From Macrotrachela quadricornifera (Eukaryota; Rotifera; Eurotatoria; Philodinida; Philodinidae): a stretch of DNA of 64,000 nt. The notes under the pieces are model-generated. The model did not search any database and was not told the DNA's origin. It saw only the letters and a list, made by a program, of their open reading frames with translations. The position numbers were made by a program, and so were the translations under genes. Positions 1 through 11,932 of this stretch are shown here, piece by piece (position 1 is the stretch's first letter; each line of letters opens with the position of its first letter). The stretch covers positions 60,673-124,672 of the forward strand of contig JAJEKB010001278.1 of the NCBI GenBank assembly GCA_022393335.1, read 5' to 3'.

Positions 1-3000
1 AGTGAACCACGTCGTTGATGATAATGTAATTCACATAATGGTTGATGATCATGTTCATAAAATGAACCAGTTAAAAATGGTTGAGAACATTCCTAAATTT
101 AAAAAAAAAAGAATAATTTCCTATTCTTATAAAATATCAAATCTTTGTTTGTATTATAAGATAAAAATTTCTCTATGATTTAATGTTTATTAATAAAAAG
201 AAAATCTTGTATGCAAAGATCAAGATGGAGATCTGTTATATCTTGGATATATAGCAATATGAAACCAAAGACATTTACATGTTATATATTAAACAGAGAT
301 GAATATAAGACAGAAAATTAAATAGAACAAAAATGACATGGTCTTTAATTTTTGATTAACTAAAGAATACATCAAACTTGTTAATCATCTTAAAACTATT
401 TTATTTCATAATTTTCTTAAATATTTCGGCACTATTTATAATGTTGAAGAAAGAATGAAGATCCTTATAAATCCACTTTGTATACAATCGCTTGATTTAA
501 CAAAATCTTTGTTATTGCATTTTAAGAATAATTTGAATTCATGTTTAGATAGAACAGATAGTGTTAATGATGAAAGATTCGATTGATGAATGCTATACAA
601 AATAATGAAGAAAATATCATTTTGGTGCATTTTGTTTTAATACATCTTTAACCATGCCATTTGACTTTTATCAGGAAATATTACTGTCTGCAAACGTCCA
701 AAGCAATTAATGCAGTCAAAATTTTGTTAATATCCGTTATTGATATCTAGTTTTGCTGAAAATTCAAATATATTCCGTTAAGACCATAGTAATATTGATC
801 ATTCATTTTTGATATGTACATATTTCTATTTTCTGATTGAAATAAAAATGTAAGACTTTCTGAATCAGAAAAACTTCATACAGCGAAATTACATCAACTG
901 TACTGATATATATATAATCTTCTAATGAATCGGTCAAAAATTTAATAGAAGTATGATTGAATGAATAACAATGGACGAATATTGTTTATCTGTTTGTATT
1001 TAACGCTCTCGATTCGATATTCTTATTCATCAATGCTGAAATTAGGACTGTTGTAATCTCATAGATGATAAGTATAACTCACAGTAACTAACAAATATAA
1101 TAAATGATAATTAAATATCATGCAAAAATAGAAGACTTTTCTCATGTTCTGATTGTATCTCATTATTCGCTCTGTTGAAGGATAGAACAGTAACATATCC
1201 TATTCTGTACTCAACTTTTACGCCACAAAATTAATACTTATCTAATTGACATCGAGTTAAAAATTGTTGTTCTAACATACAAATAAATTTGTATATAAAA
1301 ATAATCATTGAATCGATTAATTGATTAAACAATTAAATCTCTATATTTTTACAACATATATTATTCATATTTACTTGACAAACAAAACAATTTTTATGAT
1401 AATGACCACCAAGTGCTTGAATATATGTATCAACAATAATTTGTTTACATCCAAGACATTTTGGAACAAAACTATTCATATAACATTCTCTTTAAAAAAA
1501 CACATATATATATAATTTATTTCTTTTTAATTTTATGAATAAAATTTAACATACCGACAATAAGCATATCCATCTTTTTCATGATAACCATCTTCACCAA
1601 CTCGTCTTTCACATAATTCACATAGGAAATGTTCTGGATGCCAATTACGATTTAAAGCAGTAATCATTACCTTTAAAATAAATAACAATAAATAAAAACA
1701 ATAATCTAATAGAAAAAGAAAAAAAAATTTACATCAATAATTGGTTGATCACAACGAGCACATTTTGGTGCAAATAAACGTCGATAATCTTGTTCACAAT
1801 ATGGTTTTCCAGATTTTTCATAAAAATCTCGTCGACCAATTTCAATATTACATGCAGTACAACGTAAATGGTCAGGATGATATGAACGATCAAGTACTGT
1901 AATAATCTATAGAAAACAAATAATTTACAATATATATTTTTATATAAATTAATCATTCATAGCATTGAGCAATGTAGAGATAAAAACAAAATATTCTGAA
2001 AGCCGTCACCTAGTCAAATACTTACTTATTTCTTAACTAAAAATGTATGTGAACAAATAATAAATATTTTAAAGTCTTTTTAATAAATAAATACCTGTCC
2101 AATAATTGGTTTTTGACAGGTATGACAAATAGGATATTGCTGTGGTACAGGAGATGTTTTTTTTGATGATAATTGTTCAGAAGAAGTTGATGAACGTGAT
2201 GGAATACGTGGTGTTGATGATGACGTTGTCTATTAAAATAAAATTATAAAGAAATTTTTTCTTTATGAAATGATCAAACCTGTGATGGAAGTTTAAAATT
2301 ACTTAATGATTCCATAAGTTCTTCTAATTCTTTAGTTGTTGAGGATTTTTTTGATGAAATTTTTGAAGATGATAATAATCTATTAAATAAAATTTTTCAA
2401 TAGAAGAACAAATGAAATGTTTTTTTTTATAAGACTTTTTTTTTGAATTCGATTGATTTAATTCGGTTGTATTATTTAAACTTTCAATAAGATCATCAAT
2501 TGATTTAGCATTTTTTGTTGATGATTCGTCCATATTAGACATTGATGTTGTTGGTGTTAAACTCGATGCACGTGATGTTCGAACTAGATTTTTTTTTTAA
2601 TTTTATATAAAAATATTTATAATAATTAATTATTTCAATATACTTTGTATATCTTTTTTCATTGATTCTTTTGCTTTACTAAGTACATCAAGAAGTTGAT
2701 TAAGTTCACCAAGACTTTTTTGTGTTGTTTCCTTAATAAATAAAATTTAATTTATAAAAAAAAAAACAAATTGTTTTTATTTTTTTAAATAACAAACTGA
2801 ATCAATAATTGAATCAGGTCGAATTAAATTAAGAGTTTGATTTCGATGTAATGGAAGATTTCTATTAAGTGCTATCGGTTCAAGACGTGTTTCATTTTCA
2901 GTATTTTCATAAGCACATCTAGCACGTTGACTAACATTTTGAAGATCAGCTAAAAGTTGATCTAATTTATAACAAAGAATAAATATCATATAATATTTAT

Positions 3001-3040
3001 TTTATATTAAATTTACTATAAACATACCAAGATCTTCCAT
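1..3040 (-). CDS. PXN: Paxillin-family focal adhesion adaptor (partial, 3' end beyond window)
   Basis: Scaffold of integrin adhesions: N-terminal LD motifs bind FAK, vinculin and similar partners, and C-terminal LIM domains target the protein to adhesions. The start is a 13-nt exon (3028-3040, MEDL) that splices in frame to DQLLADLQN at 2961, giving the classic first LD motif. Further LD-like motifs follow: [11 protein letters not shown] (2644-2731), [10 protein letters not shown] (near 2480) and [13 protein letters not shown] (near 2300). LIM1 begins near 2150 ([11 protein letters not shown]) and continues at about 1733-1910. LIM2 ends in exon 1555-1670. LIM3 is split between 1375-1489 and 1-92, where the window cuts the gene before the end of LIM3 and all of LIM4. 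Introns are about 50-70 bp except 93-1374. Seen: LD and LIM signatures with frame-consistent splices. Known: the LD-then-four-LIM order is diagnostic of the paxillin/Hic-5/leupaxin family; paxillin itself is favoured because the MxDLDxLLADL start is present. Confidence 0.93.
93..1374 (-). other. Large paxillin intron
   Basis: Sequence between the two halves of LIM3. The donor is GTAAAT (minus, 1369-1374) and the acceptor AG is at 93-94. It is about twenty times longer than the other introns of this gene. It holds only short AT-rich open frames; no coding, tRNA or terminal-repeat signal was recognised on either strand. Confidence 0.7.
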
Positions 3041-3346
3041 GCTTTTAAACTAAATGACTAAGCAACATAAAATGATTAAAGAAAAAAAATAAACATACAT
3101 AAGGTAACTAATGAAATTCGATTGGATCTTTTTATAGAAATATTTATATTAATATGAAATTAATAATCTTATAAAATATTTTTCCTATTTTTTAATTTGA
3201 ATTTTATTTAAAAAAAATATCTTTTTTCATATATTTTCTTTTTATCAAACAAGATGTCACTAGTAATATAAAAAGCTTAGAACTTCTTATTCGTAGTATT
3301 CTTATGATAAACATAAACATAATATACTCATATCATTGATAAAAAT
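3041..3346. promoter_or_regulatory. Shared head-to-head promoter interval, paxillin / rabenosyn-5
   Basis: 306 bp separate the start codons of the two divergent genes, so both promoters and 5' untranslated regions must lie here unless distant non-coding exons exist. The interval is very AT-rich; no specific motif is claimed. Confidence 0.45.
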
Positions 3347-5403
3347 ATGTTGCCAACAGTAGGTGACGTCCGAGAAGGTTTTATATGTCCACAATGTCAT
3401 CAAGATATGTCGACAATGAATATGTTACAGATGCATTTTCAAGATGTTCATATGAAACAATCATCATCAACTGTAAAAGGTATTAAAAAGAAATATTTTT
3501 TGTTTTCGTCAATATTTATTAAAATCATTTCTTTTTCATTGATTGATTAGGTTTATTTTCATTAGCAAAACAAAAAATCAAAAGTGTACAAGATAATTTT
3601 ACACCAACTTCTAATGAATCAATAAATATTTATGCACAATATTTTTCTTTTGATCAAGATGATTTATCACCAAAAGAACAACAACAACAACAAATTGGAT
3701 TTATTCGATCATATAATGATAAATTTAAAAAAATGCGAAAAGATAAACATGATCAAATATCAATTGAAACGACTCATCTATTACTTCGACTTGAACAATT
3801 AATAAGTACTGATGAAAATGTACCAAAAAATGCAAATACAAAAGAACGTCGAAGTAAATTTTCTAACAAAAATTAAAAAACAATTTAATTTTTTTTTATA
3901 GAATATGAACAAGATGTTGTTGAATGGATAGATGATTCAAAAGTATCTTTATGTCCATCATGTGCTAAACAATTTGGTTTATCGAGACGAAAACATCATT
4001 GTCGTCTTGATGGATTTGTTATTTGTAATCAATGTTCACAATTTCTTCCATTTTCAATAGCTCGTAAGAGAAAGTTTTTAAATAAGTTTCAATGATCTTT
4101 CATTTTGATATATTAAATAGTTTTTGTTATATAATGTGAAGAGAAAAGTTTGTTTATATGCATATATTTTTAAAATAAATATTTAGAAATTTCTATTATC
4201 ATAATTAAATTATTAATTCAATTCCTAAGAGAAATATCTTTAGATAAAATTCATATGGAATATATTCCGAATTCTTATATATTTTATTTTAGGATATTTA
4301 ATTGAACCAAATACATCAATATCATCATCAAACAAAGTAAAAACAAATGGTGTAACACTTCAACGAACGAATAGTTTAACAAGTTTAGCTTCAACAATAG
4401 GTAGTGATGATTCAAGTTTTAATACGAAAGATGCAACTAATAATGAAGATTATCTTCGTATTTGTTTATCATGTCGACAAGTATTACAAAGACGTTATGA
4501 TCAAATATGTTTTAAAAATGCTGATAAAGATGAAATTTTTCTTTATTATGAAGTAAATTATTTTATAATTGTTAAATATTTACATTTTGTTTTTTATTTA
4601 TTTATTAGAAAATTGTTGAAGCACAAAAAGAACTTGAAAATATCCATAAAAAATATGCCGATATTATTGAATCTCTCTTGTAAATATTTCTAAATATTCA
4701 TAAAACGAAAGAAAAACATAATATAAATAATAAATATGTTTTTATAGAAGTGGCGATACAAAACATCAAATAGTCGATGCACAACGATTATATCGTCAAT
4801 TAACTACTTGTTATGAAAAGATTGATTCAATATCGTATGTTAAAAATATTCTTATCAATATTTAATTATCTTTTTTTTTCATTTATTAGAAAATACATTT
4901 CTAAATTAGCTGATGTATGTCCTAATATTGATGAAAATGACACAACCTCACAAATTCGTTATACCGCTATTTGTCGAAATATACGAATGTATGCAATACA
5001 TCTATTACAAAACTATGCTATATCAACAAGACGTGTACCAAGTGAAGATGATGTACAACGGGCACGTGATGAACGAAAACGATTAGTTGAAGAACGAAAT
5101 GAATCTGAACGTGCAGCTAAAGCTGAATTAGCTTCGAAAATATCATCAGTAGATTCTCCAACAAAAATAAAAGCCGATGTTTCTGGTTGGAGACCAACTA
5201 TTGATCGTAATTTATTAGCACAAACAGAAGAACTTAATCCACTTGTTCAACAAGTTTTTCAAGTAACACAATATATTCGACAGGCTCAAATGGCTGGACG
5301 TCATGATGAAGTTGAATCATTAAAATTAAATTTAAAAGAACTTGAACAAGCATTGAAAAATGCTCCACACGAAGAAAGTACACGAAAAGTTGATTCTCAG
5401 TAA
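3347..5403 (+). CDS. RBSN: Rabenosyn-5 (FYVE finger, Rab-binding endosomal effector)
   Basis: Rab4/Rab5 effector of early-endosome fusion and recycling. Seven exons join in frame: 3347-3479, 3551-3853, 3902-4063, 4293-4552, 4609-4679, 4748-4834, 4890-5403, giving 509 residues (human protein 784). The N-terminus has a C2H2 finger (CPQC...H....H, about residues 15-36). A FYVE domain spans exons 3-4, with WIDDS, the CPSC pair, RRKHHCR and later the CRxC-type pair (ICLSCRQ); the basic RRKHHCR core is the PI3P-binding signature. A helical region follows, and the last exon carries the Rab-binding coiled coil (NPLVQQVFQVTQYIRQAQ and downstream). Seen: C2H2, then FYVE, then helical Rab-binding region, the order specific to rabenosyn-5. 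The NPF-rich middle region that recruits EHD proteins in vertebrates is absent, which explains much of the shorter length. Confidence 0.92.
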
Positions 5404-5573
5404 TAATTTTGCATTTCAATGAGCATGATTTTGAAGTTTTTTTTTTTTATATTCATTTTCTAATTATTACTTTACAGTGCAATAGATGTAAATAAATATT
5501 TGAATAATAAATTGCTCAGATTAGAAAAAAAAATTCATTTACAATCGAAAAAAGAAATAAATACATTACAAGT

Positions 5574-5644
5574 TGCACTGACCGGGAATCGAACCCGGGT
5601 CACCCGCGTGGGAGGCGAGCATTCTACCATTGAACCATCAGTGC
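5574..5644 (-). tRNA. tRNA-Gly (anticodon CCC)
   Basis: 71 nt on the minus strand. The acceptor stem GCACTGA/TCAGTGC pairs fully, the D-arm reads TGGTTCAATGGTAGAAT, the anticodon stem CTCGC/GCGGG carries loop CTCCCAC (anticodon CCC), and the T-arm CCGGG-TTCGATT-CCCGG is canonical. There is no intron. A T-run follows about 15 nt past the 3' end. Confidence 0.96.
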
Positions 5645-6216
5645 GTCTGTAGTCAATGAAGATGATTAGAAGTTTTAATAAACGATTTGATACTTTACTG
5701 TTCAAAATTTTGATATAATTTTATATTACTCATCTGCTCTAATAATTACGAATAGTTAAGATGTAATTCATTTAAAAGATGTATACCAGTTTTATTTTAT
5801 TTATAGGTGCATTATTTTAAGGTGATAAATGCGATATGGTTCATGATATATTGATCTAATTGAAATAAAACTGTGATCTAAAAAGATAATGGGAATATAT
5901 GTCTCGTCTGTTCTTAATTAGACATTTTAATCTGTTCGGATATTGGTATGAGCATAGTTTTCTATAAAATAACTTATGAAAATTTAATTTCATAAAAAAA
6001 CTAAATATTGAATATAATCAAATTAATCCAACTAATGATACATTTTAAAATGATTGAACACATGCATTGAAAAGTCGAATTTAAATTTTGTTTTATCTTT
6101 TTTTCGAGCTTTTTATAAACATTTTATTTTGAGTCACTTATTTGCATAGCGTTGAACGTTATGATGTAAAAATAAATGATTAGGCTTTGAGATGGTCATA
6201 AAGGATGAGTAGACAC
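5645..6216. other. Spacer between tRNA-Gly genes
   Basis: 572 bp of AT-rich sequence between divergent tRNA genes; no open frame or repeat recognised. Confidence 0.6.
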
Positions 6217-6287
6217 GCACTGGTGGTTCAGTGGTAGAATGCTCGCTTGCCACGCGGGCGACCCGGGTCCGATTCCCGGCCAGTGCA
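6217..6287 (+). tRNA. tRNA-Gly (anticodon GCC), copy 1
   Basis: 71 nt. Acceptor GCACTGG/CCAGTGC pairs fully, anticodon stem CTCGC/GCGGG with loop TTGCCAC (anticodon GCC), then the T-arm. The T-loop reads TCCGATT rather than TTCGATT, so position 55 is C instead of the near-universal U. A T-run terminator follows. The body is identical to the copy at 6924-6994; the flanks differ. Confidence 0.95.
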
Positions 6288-6923
6288 CTTTTTTCTTCTT
6301 TTTATCCAATTCTATGCTTTAATCAACTGTATTATTGACTGATCATAAGTTCGGCTAAGCGCTTGTCTTTGCTTATAGTAAATGACGACATGTAACATCT
6401 ACAGAGGAAGAGACATGTTATTATGTTAAATCGACAATGAAAGATGGTATTTTTTTATATTAATATTACTATTGCTATAATCTAAGATCAACAGTTTTTA
6501 CTGAGAAATTTTATAGATTGTGTAATATACAGTTATTTCATGTATTTATAATGATAGAGCATTCTTGTTTATTCATAGTGTCTATCAAATGTATGGCATT
6601 CCTCTCTATCGTTTCATGAGAATATTTCAATAAACACAGCGGCGATGATGTCTTTAAATAAATATCTTTACTAATACATTTTGATGTGCTTTTTTGGCTT
6701 TTTTATTAAGTAAAAGAAAGAATAATGCCTAATTTCTAAAGCTATTAATTATCTATCCATTTTAGTATTACATATATCACCTTTTTGGGAATAAAATCTT
6801 TAAATATACATCAATGGAGAAATAGATATTATATTATCTTGTAATTTTTTCTTTAATTTAATTTTGACAAGTCTAGTTAGCTAATGTAATATTTAAGATA
6901 AAATTCGAACCAGTCAATAACAA
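6288..6923. other. Spacer between the two tRNA-Gly(GCC) copies
   Basis: 636 bp, AT-rich, with no recognised gene. It does not resemble the flank of the other copy, so any duplication covered little beyond the tRNA body or is old. Confidence 0.55.
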
Positions 6924-6994
6924 GCACTGGTGGTTCAGTGGTAGAATGCTCGCTTGCCACGCGGGCGACCCGGGTCCGATTCCCGGCCAGTGCA
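6924..6994 (+). tRNA. tRNA-Gly (anticodon GCC), copy 2
   Basis: 71 nt, identical to copy 1, including the TCCGATT T-loop (C55). A run of six T follows at once, fitting RNA polymerase III termination. Acceptor and T stems are fully paired. Confidence 0.95.
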
Positions 6995-7331
6995 CTTTTT
7001 TGCTATTATTTTTAATTTTTTTTTGCTCATGAAAATATACAATCATTCTCTTGTTTGAAGATATAATAAGGAATATGCATTTTCTTGATCGAAGAAGAGA
7101 CTATCTAAATGATATTTTTTCAATTCGTTTAGCATTTCAACACAAAATAGTGAAAGTTACTTGAAATATCTTTAACAAAATAAATATAATTTTATATATA
7201 TATATCATTCTAACAAATTTTTTCTGTATCTTTTTTAAGTTTTGAAAAATATATCTTTTTTTCTTGAATAAAAAGAAGTTATAAAAATAAAGAAAAAAAA
7301 ATATTATTTTTCATGCAATTGTTTTTATAAT

Positions 7332-9008
7332 CTATGTTTTTGTTTCCTGTTCAATTGATAAAGCTGATATTTCTAGAAAACCCTATATAAAAAAAAACAG
7401 AATAAATTATAATATAAAACAATAATATTAATTTCTTCGTTTACTTTAAGAGCAGTACTAACACCATTAACATCAAGTAAAAATGTATCATGTCCAAAAA
7501 TACTGTTCAACTCAAAGAATGTCACCCTTGAATTTCCTAAAAATAGTATATAAAACATTTATTGTTTTTATTGTTACTCTTTTTTAATTAACCTGATTGA
7601 ATAAGTCCTTCAGCTAGTTGTTTCTGTTGCCAGATGGGAAAAAGTATATCAGTTTGTGAACCTAAAACAAGTACAGGACATCGGATATTTGATAATGCAG
7701 TATTCGTATCAGCATATCCTTCAGCCAAATTAAATAAATCCATTGCCTAGAAAAATAAACTCAATTAAATATTCAATGTATATATTGATTTACTAACTTT
7801 CGAAATATATAATAATGAATTTGGATCATATTTTTTTGCAAATGAATATCCTTGATGTTGTAAATAACTTTCAATTTCAAATGTCGGTGCTAAGCGATTG
7901 CTATCATTAAAACGACGTAAACCAAATCGTTCAAGCCATTCTGGTCCAGATCGATATGTAAGTGTAGCAATTTCTCTTGCTATACGCATTCCTTCAAGTG
8001 GATATGCATCTTTATCATAGTAATGTCCTTGATGCCAATTTGGATCAGTCATAATCATTTTTCGTTGAAGATATCGTAGAGCAATAGCAGTTGGATATGG
8101 TGCAATACAAGATGATATACTTGCCACTCTAAATAAATTAAAATAAAAAAAAGAATTAAATTTAATAATTAATTATTTACCTGCCAACATTTTCGGGATA
8201 TAAAAGAGCTGATAATATTGAGCACATGCCACCTAATGATGAACCAATACTTGCATGAAGCTTAAGTTGAAATGATTTAAATTTTAAAAAAATGTTGTAT
8301 TTTTTTCTTCATACTTTATCAATTCCTAAATGTTTAGTTAATTGGAATTGTGCACGAACAAAGTCTTCAACAGATAATGCAGGAAAAGAAGAACCATAGT
8401 GTTTATTTGTTTCAGGATTTATGGAGGAAGGTCCACTAATAAAATTAAAATATTCAAAAAAAAATTTTAAAAACTAATATAAATAAAAACATACGTCGAA
8501 CCATAACAACTTCCAAGGTGATTACAACAGATTACAAAAAAATGATTTGTATCAATACCTAAATTTGGTCCAATAAACTGTTCCCACCAACCAGGTTTTG
8601 TATTTAGCTAAATATATATTTACATATCCTTGATTTTAATTAACGAAAAAAAAGATTCTATTAAATACTTCATGACTTTTTGCATGTGAACTAGCACTAA
8701 GGCCAGTAAAGATAAGAATAGCATTATTTTTCTTTTCATTTAATTTGCCCCATGTTTCATAAGCAAGTTGAAATTCGTTTAATGATTCATTATTATATTT
8801 TAATCGAAATGGTTCATTTTCATGTTTATATGTATTATAACCTGATACAACTTGATGATAGGCTGGTTCAGGCCCTTCTAACGAATGTGCCCTATTAAGA
8901 ATTAAATGTTTATTATTAAAAATTTATTAGACATATTTACCATCGAATAGAAAGAAATCCGCGAGCATTTGAGGCTTTAGTGAGAAGAAATCTCGACCAA
9001 AAATGCAT
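7332..9008 (-). CDS. MetX-type homoserine/serine O-acyltransferase, probably mitochondrial
   Basis: Alpha/beta-hydrolase acyltransferase moving an acyl group from acyl-CoA to the hydroxyl of homoserine (methionine route) or serine (cysteine route). Nine exons read in frame (8941-9008, 8669-8891, 8495-8607, 8315-8435, 8181-8260, 7798-8128, 7593-7746, 7445-7536, 7332-7382), 410 residues. The first ~23 residues ([18 protein letters not shown]...) are basic, hydroxylated and free of acid, like a mitochondrial presequence. Family marks: [22 protein letters not shown], the nucleophile elbow GSSLGGM (Ser), a late Asp region ([13 protein letters not shown]) and the terminal GHDTFLLD (His). The segment [19 protein letters not shown] resembles the serine-acylating branch, so serine may be the acceptor, but sequence alone does not decide. 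Animals usually lack this family, so transfer from fungi or bacteria is plausible; the spliceosomal introns and presequence argue that it is domesticated and not contamination. Confidence 0.88.
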
Positions 9009-10393
9009 CGTTCTCTTGTGTCACGAAATAAATGTCTCCCTTTTTTTTTGCGTTCTTTCAGTTTTCGACGCGTACCACACACCACTTTGGCGTTATTTAT
9101 GTGGCATGCGCTCGACGTGTGAGCACAAATACAAACCTTGAAACAGTCAATGACGAAGCATTATTTTAAATCAAAATATCAATATCAGTTGTATTATAGT
9201 TTGAATAAAATCAATCGAATATATTGATCAATTAACAAAATAATATATCTTAATAATAAATAAAGAAAATTTTAATGTAAATAGAAATGTTTGAAGTTGA
9301 ATTAATAAAGAATTGTCATATGTAACTCAAAATGTTTTCGATAATAAACTTGAAATATATGATCGATTGTTGTCAGAATACTCTCAAATTTATGATAGAT
9401 TGATAAATGTTAGTATAAAACAGTTAATAACAACGATAAAACTCATCTTTTAAAAATTCATAAAATTTTTCAGAATAATTGTGTTTAGAAGAATATTCAG
9501 CTCGACATTCGAAACAAAAATTAATGTAAATTTTAACCTTTAACTGTAAGATTTTAATGTTACTTGATTTTATTTTTGCTATCTCTCACCACAAATATAG
9601 CGACTATATATAAGACAATAATATGAGGGAAAATAACACACCATAAACAAGTTGTTTGATGACGAATAAGAGAAAAAAATCTTTGAAATTAATTGAAATA
9701 AAGGAGAATAGAAAAGAAAAACAGACTAATACATATATATGACAGAAAGAAAAAATATTCGTACAAGCAGAACATGAAAGAAACAACTCAGCACGAACGA
9801 CAATAGTATGCATAACATCACAGAAATGATAACTATTATGAAATGCATCTAGATAATATGCAGAACATAACATTGACTCGTCGAAATTAACGTTTCAGAA
9901 TTTCAGAAACCGCCCTTTTGTAAATATATTCATTCATTTCTAAAACTCTTCAATATATGTTGTGTGATGATGTGATCATAGCTCAAAGTCATACAATATG
10001 ATGAAAATTATTGATTAAAAACAGATAAGAATTGGCTTTCATATATTTTAAAAAGTAGAATTTATGATGAGAAGAAATTTTGTTACAAATGTCTATCAAA
10101 AGAAAAAAATCGAGATAATATATAGAGAAACATTCAAATGGAAAAATTTACGTTTGCAAACCTTATTAATGATGATTTTAAGTATTAAGTCAATTTCTAC
10201 ATAGAAACTAATCTTACACTTTATATCTACTAACTATATTTCAATAATAACTATGTAAAAATAAAACAATACTATAAGTCAATTCTATGCATGTATTTGC
10301 TAACAAAGAAGTATTTTTTTTTTCTTCTTTTTTTCTTCTTTGTATAAACACAAATAAAAACAAAAAACATATTGATGACAAATAATTTCCTAT
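9009..10393. other. Intergenic region, acyltransferase to MRPL44
   Basis: 1.4 kb with only short non-conserved open frames. The part next to 9009 (about 9040-9130) is richer in GC and CpG than its surroundings and is the likely promoter of the acyltransferase gene; the part next to 10393 is the 3' side of MRPL44. Confidence 0.5.
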
Positions 10394-11783
10394 TTATTTA
10401 TCTATTAACAATCCACTTTTATAGAGTTTATCAAATGGAATTGGTGCTCGTTGTTCATCCGTTTTAAATAAACGACGTAATGCATCACGAGCTGCCATTT
10501 CTTCTGCAACTGAAATTGTTGCACCAGCACCTAAAAAAAATTTCATACTATATCATATATATATCAATTTTTCTTACTTTTTCCAAGAAATTCTCGATTA
10601 GAGTATACACCAACAATATACGTCGAATATACACTTGAAACACCTGTTGCCCATATTAATCTATTTTAAAATAAAAAGAAAGATCATTTCATATTTTAAT
10701 AAGGTTTATCATTTTATTTTTATATCACCGAGATTCAGGTGCTTGTCGTCCATTCTCTTCTAAAACTTTCGTTAATAGACCCATAGGATTTTTAACATGC
10801 CATATTTCATTTATATCTTTTCCTACAAGATATGCCAAAATAAAATCAGCAACAAAAAGTTCAGCTCTTGATCGTTCCTAAAAACAAAACGAATATCAAA
10901 AACAAACAATTCGATAAAAAATAATTAAAATTCACTAACATTATTCTCATCGATAGCACCAATAAATGCAAAGAGAGCATTTTTAAGCATTGTTGGATGA
11001 GGTGATGGAATCTATAAAAAATATAATTCTATATTTTAAATATATATTTTATTTAAATAAACATACATCACATCGAATAAGTGTTTTAAATCCAAGTCCT
11101 AAACTAATATCAGCTATTGTTGATTCCGAAATGAGAAAATTTGTCGCAGCACTAAATATTAAATATTAAAATTCATATTATTCATTATTCAAATATATAC
11201 TTAATGCCTCCTTGTGGAAATTTTGGATACCAAAATTGCAAAACTTTTCGAACAAAATCTTCTGCAATTTGTTCTCCTAATGATAAATATCAAATTAATT
11301 TTATTTGTTTTCAATTAATTTTTATTTACCTCGTTTAGCTAATTCTTCATTATGAGTAAATGATAATGTTGTTTGATCACTAGCAACAAGACCTTAAAAT
11401 AAATATTTGTTTTTTATTATAAAAAACTCATTTTATCATTTTATACCTGCTTCAGTTCGTTGTTTAATTATTTGATTTAAAAATGAAGCATCAGTCATAG
11501 CCTGTCGTAATGATTCAATATTTATTTTTTCACCAAATCGATGCGTACATGCATATAATTCTGCATCATAATTCCTTTTTTTTTTAAATAAAAATAATAT
11601 ACATATACATTTTTTTTTATTCAAATAAAATGATAAAATTTACCAATTAATTAATGATGATCGAAATCTTTCTGGTTCAGGTCCAGCTTCAAGTCTTCGT
11701 TTATATAAATCATTTTTATATAAATATCGCCAACGATCTTTTAATGGACCAAATATAGTTCCATAACGTAATAAACGAACCAT
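10394..11783 (-). CDS. MRPL44: Mitochondrial large-subunit ribosomal protein L44 (mL44)
   Basis: Component of the mitochondrial 39S subunit with an inactive RNase III-like fold and a dsRNA-binding domain. The start MVRLLRYGTIFGPLKDRW (11783) leads into a basic N-terminus. The family pattern then runs WNYDAELYAC..RFGE, DASFLNQ, TTLSFTHNEELAKRGE, the helical NAATNFLISE...ADISLGLGF block, FIGAI and VADFILAYLVG. The C-terminal dsRBD-like end contains VYSTYIVGVYSNREFLGKGAGATISVAEEMAARDALRRLF and finishes KSGLLIDK at 10394. Introns are short (45-70 bp). It lies 149 bp downstream of the cullin-4 stop codon on the same strand; this is compact spacing rather than proof of co-transcription. Confidence 0.9.
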
Positions 11784-11932
11784 AATTTTTCCTTTTTTTT
11801 TTTTGTTTTAATCTAAAAGTCAGAAACAAAAAACAAAACTCGGTTTTATTCGCTGTACGTAAGCGCGTGATTACTAATAAGGGAAAAAAAATAGGACGGA
11901 TATAATAATAAATATTTCTCTAAATATATACA

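Noticed and set aside
9604..9873. 89-codon minus-strand frame rich in Phe and Ile
   Set aside because: AT-rich hydrophobic frame with no conserved motif, in a gap between genes; likely chance.
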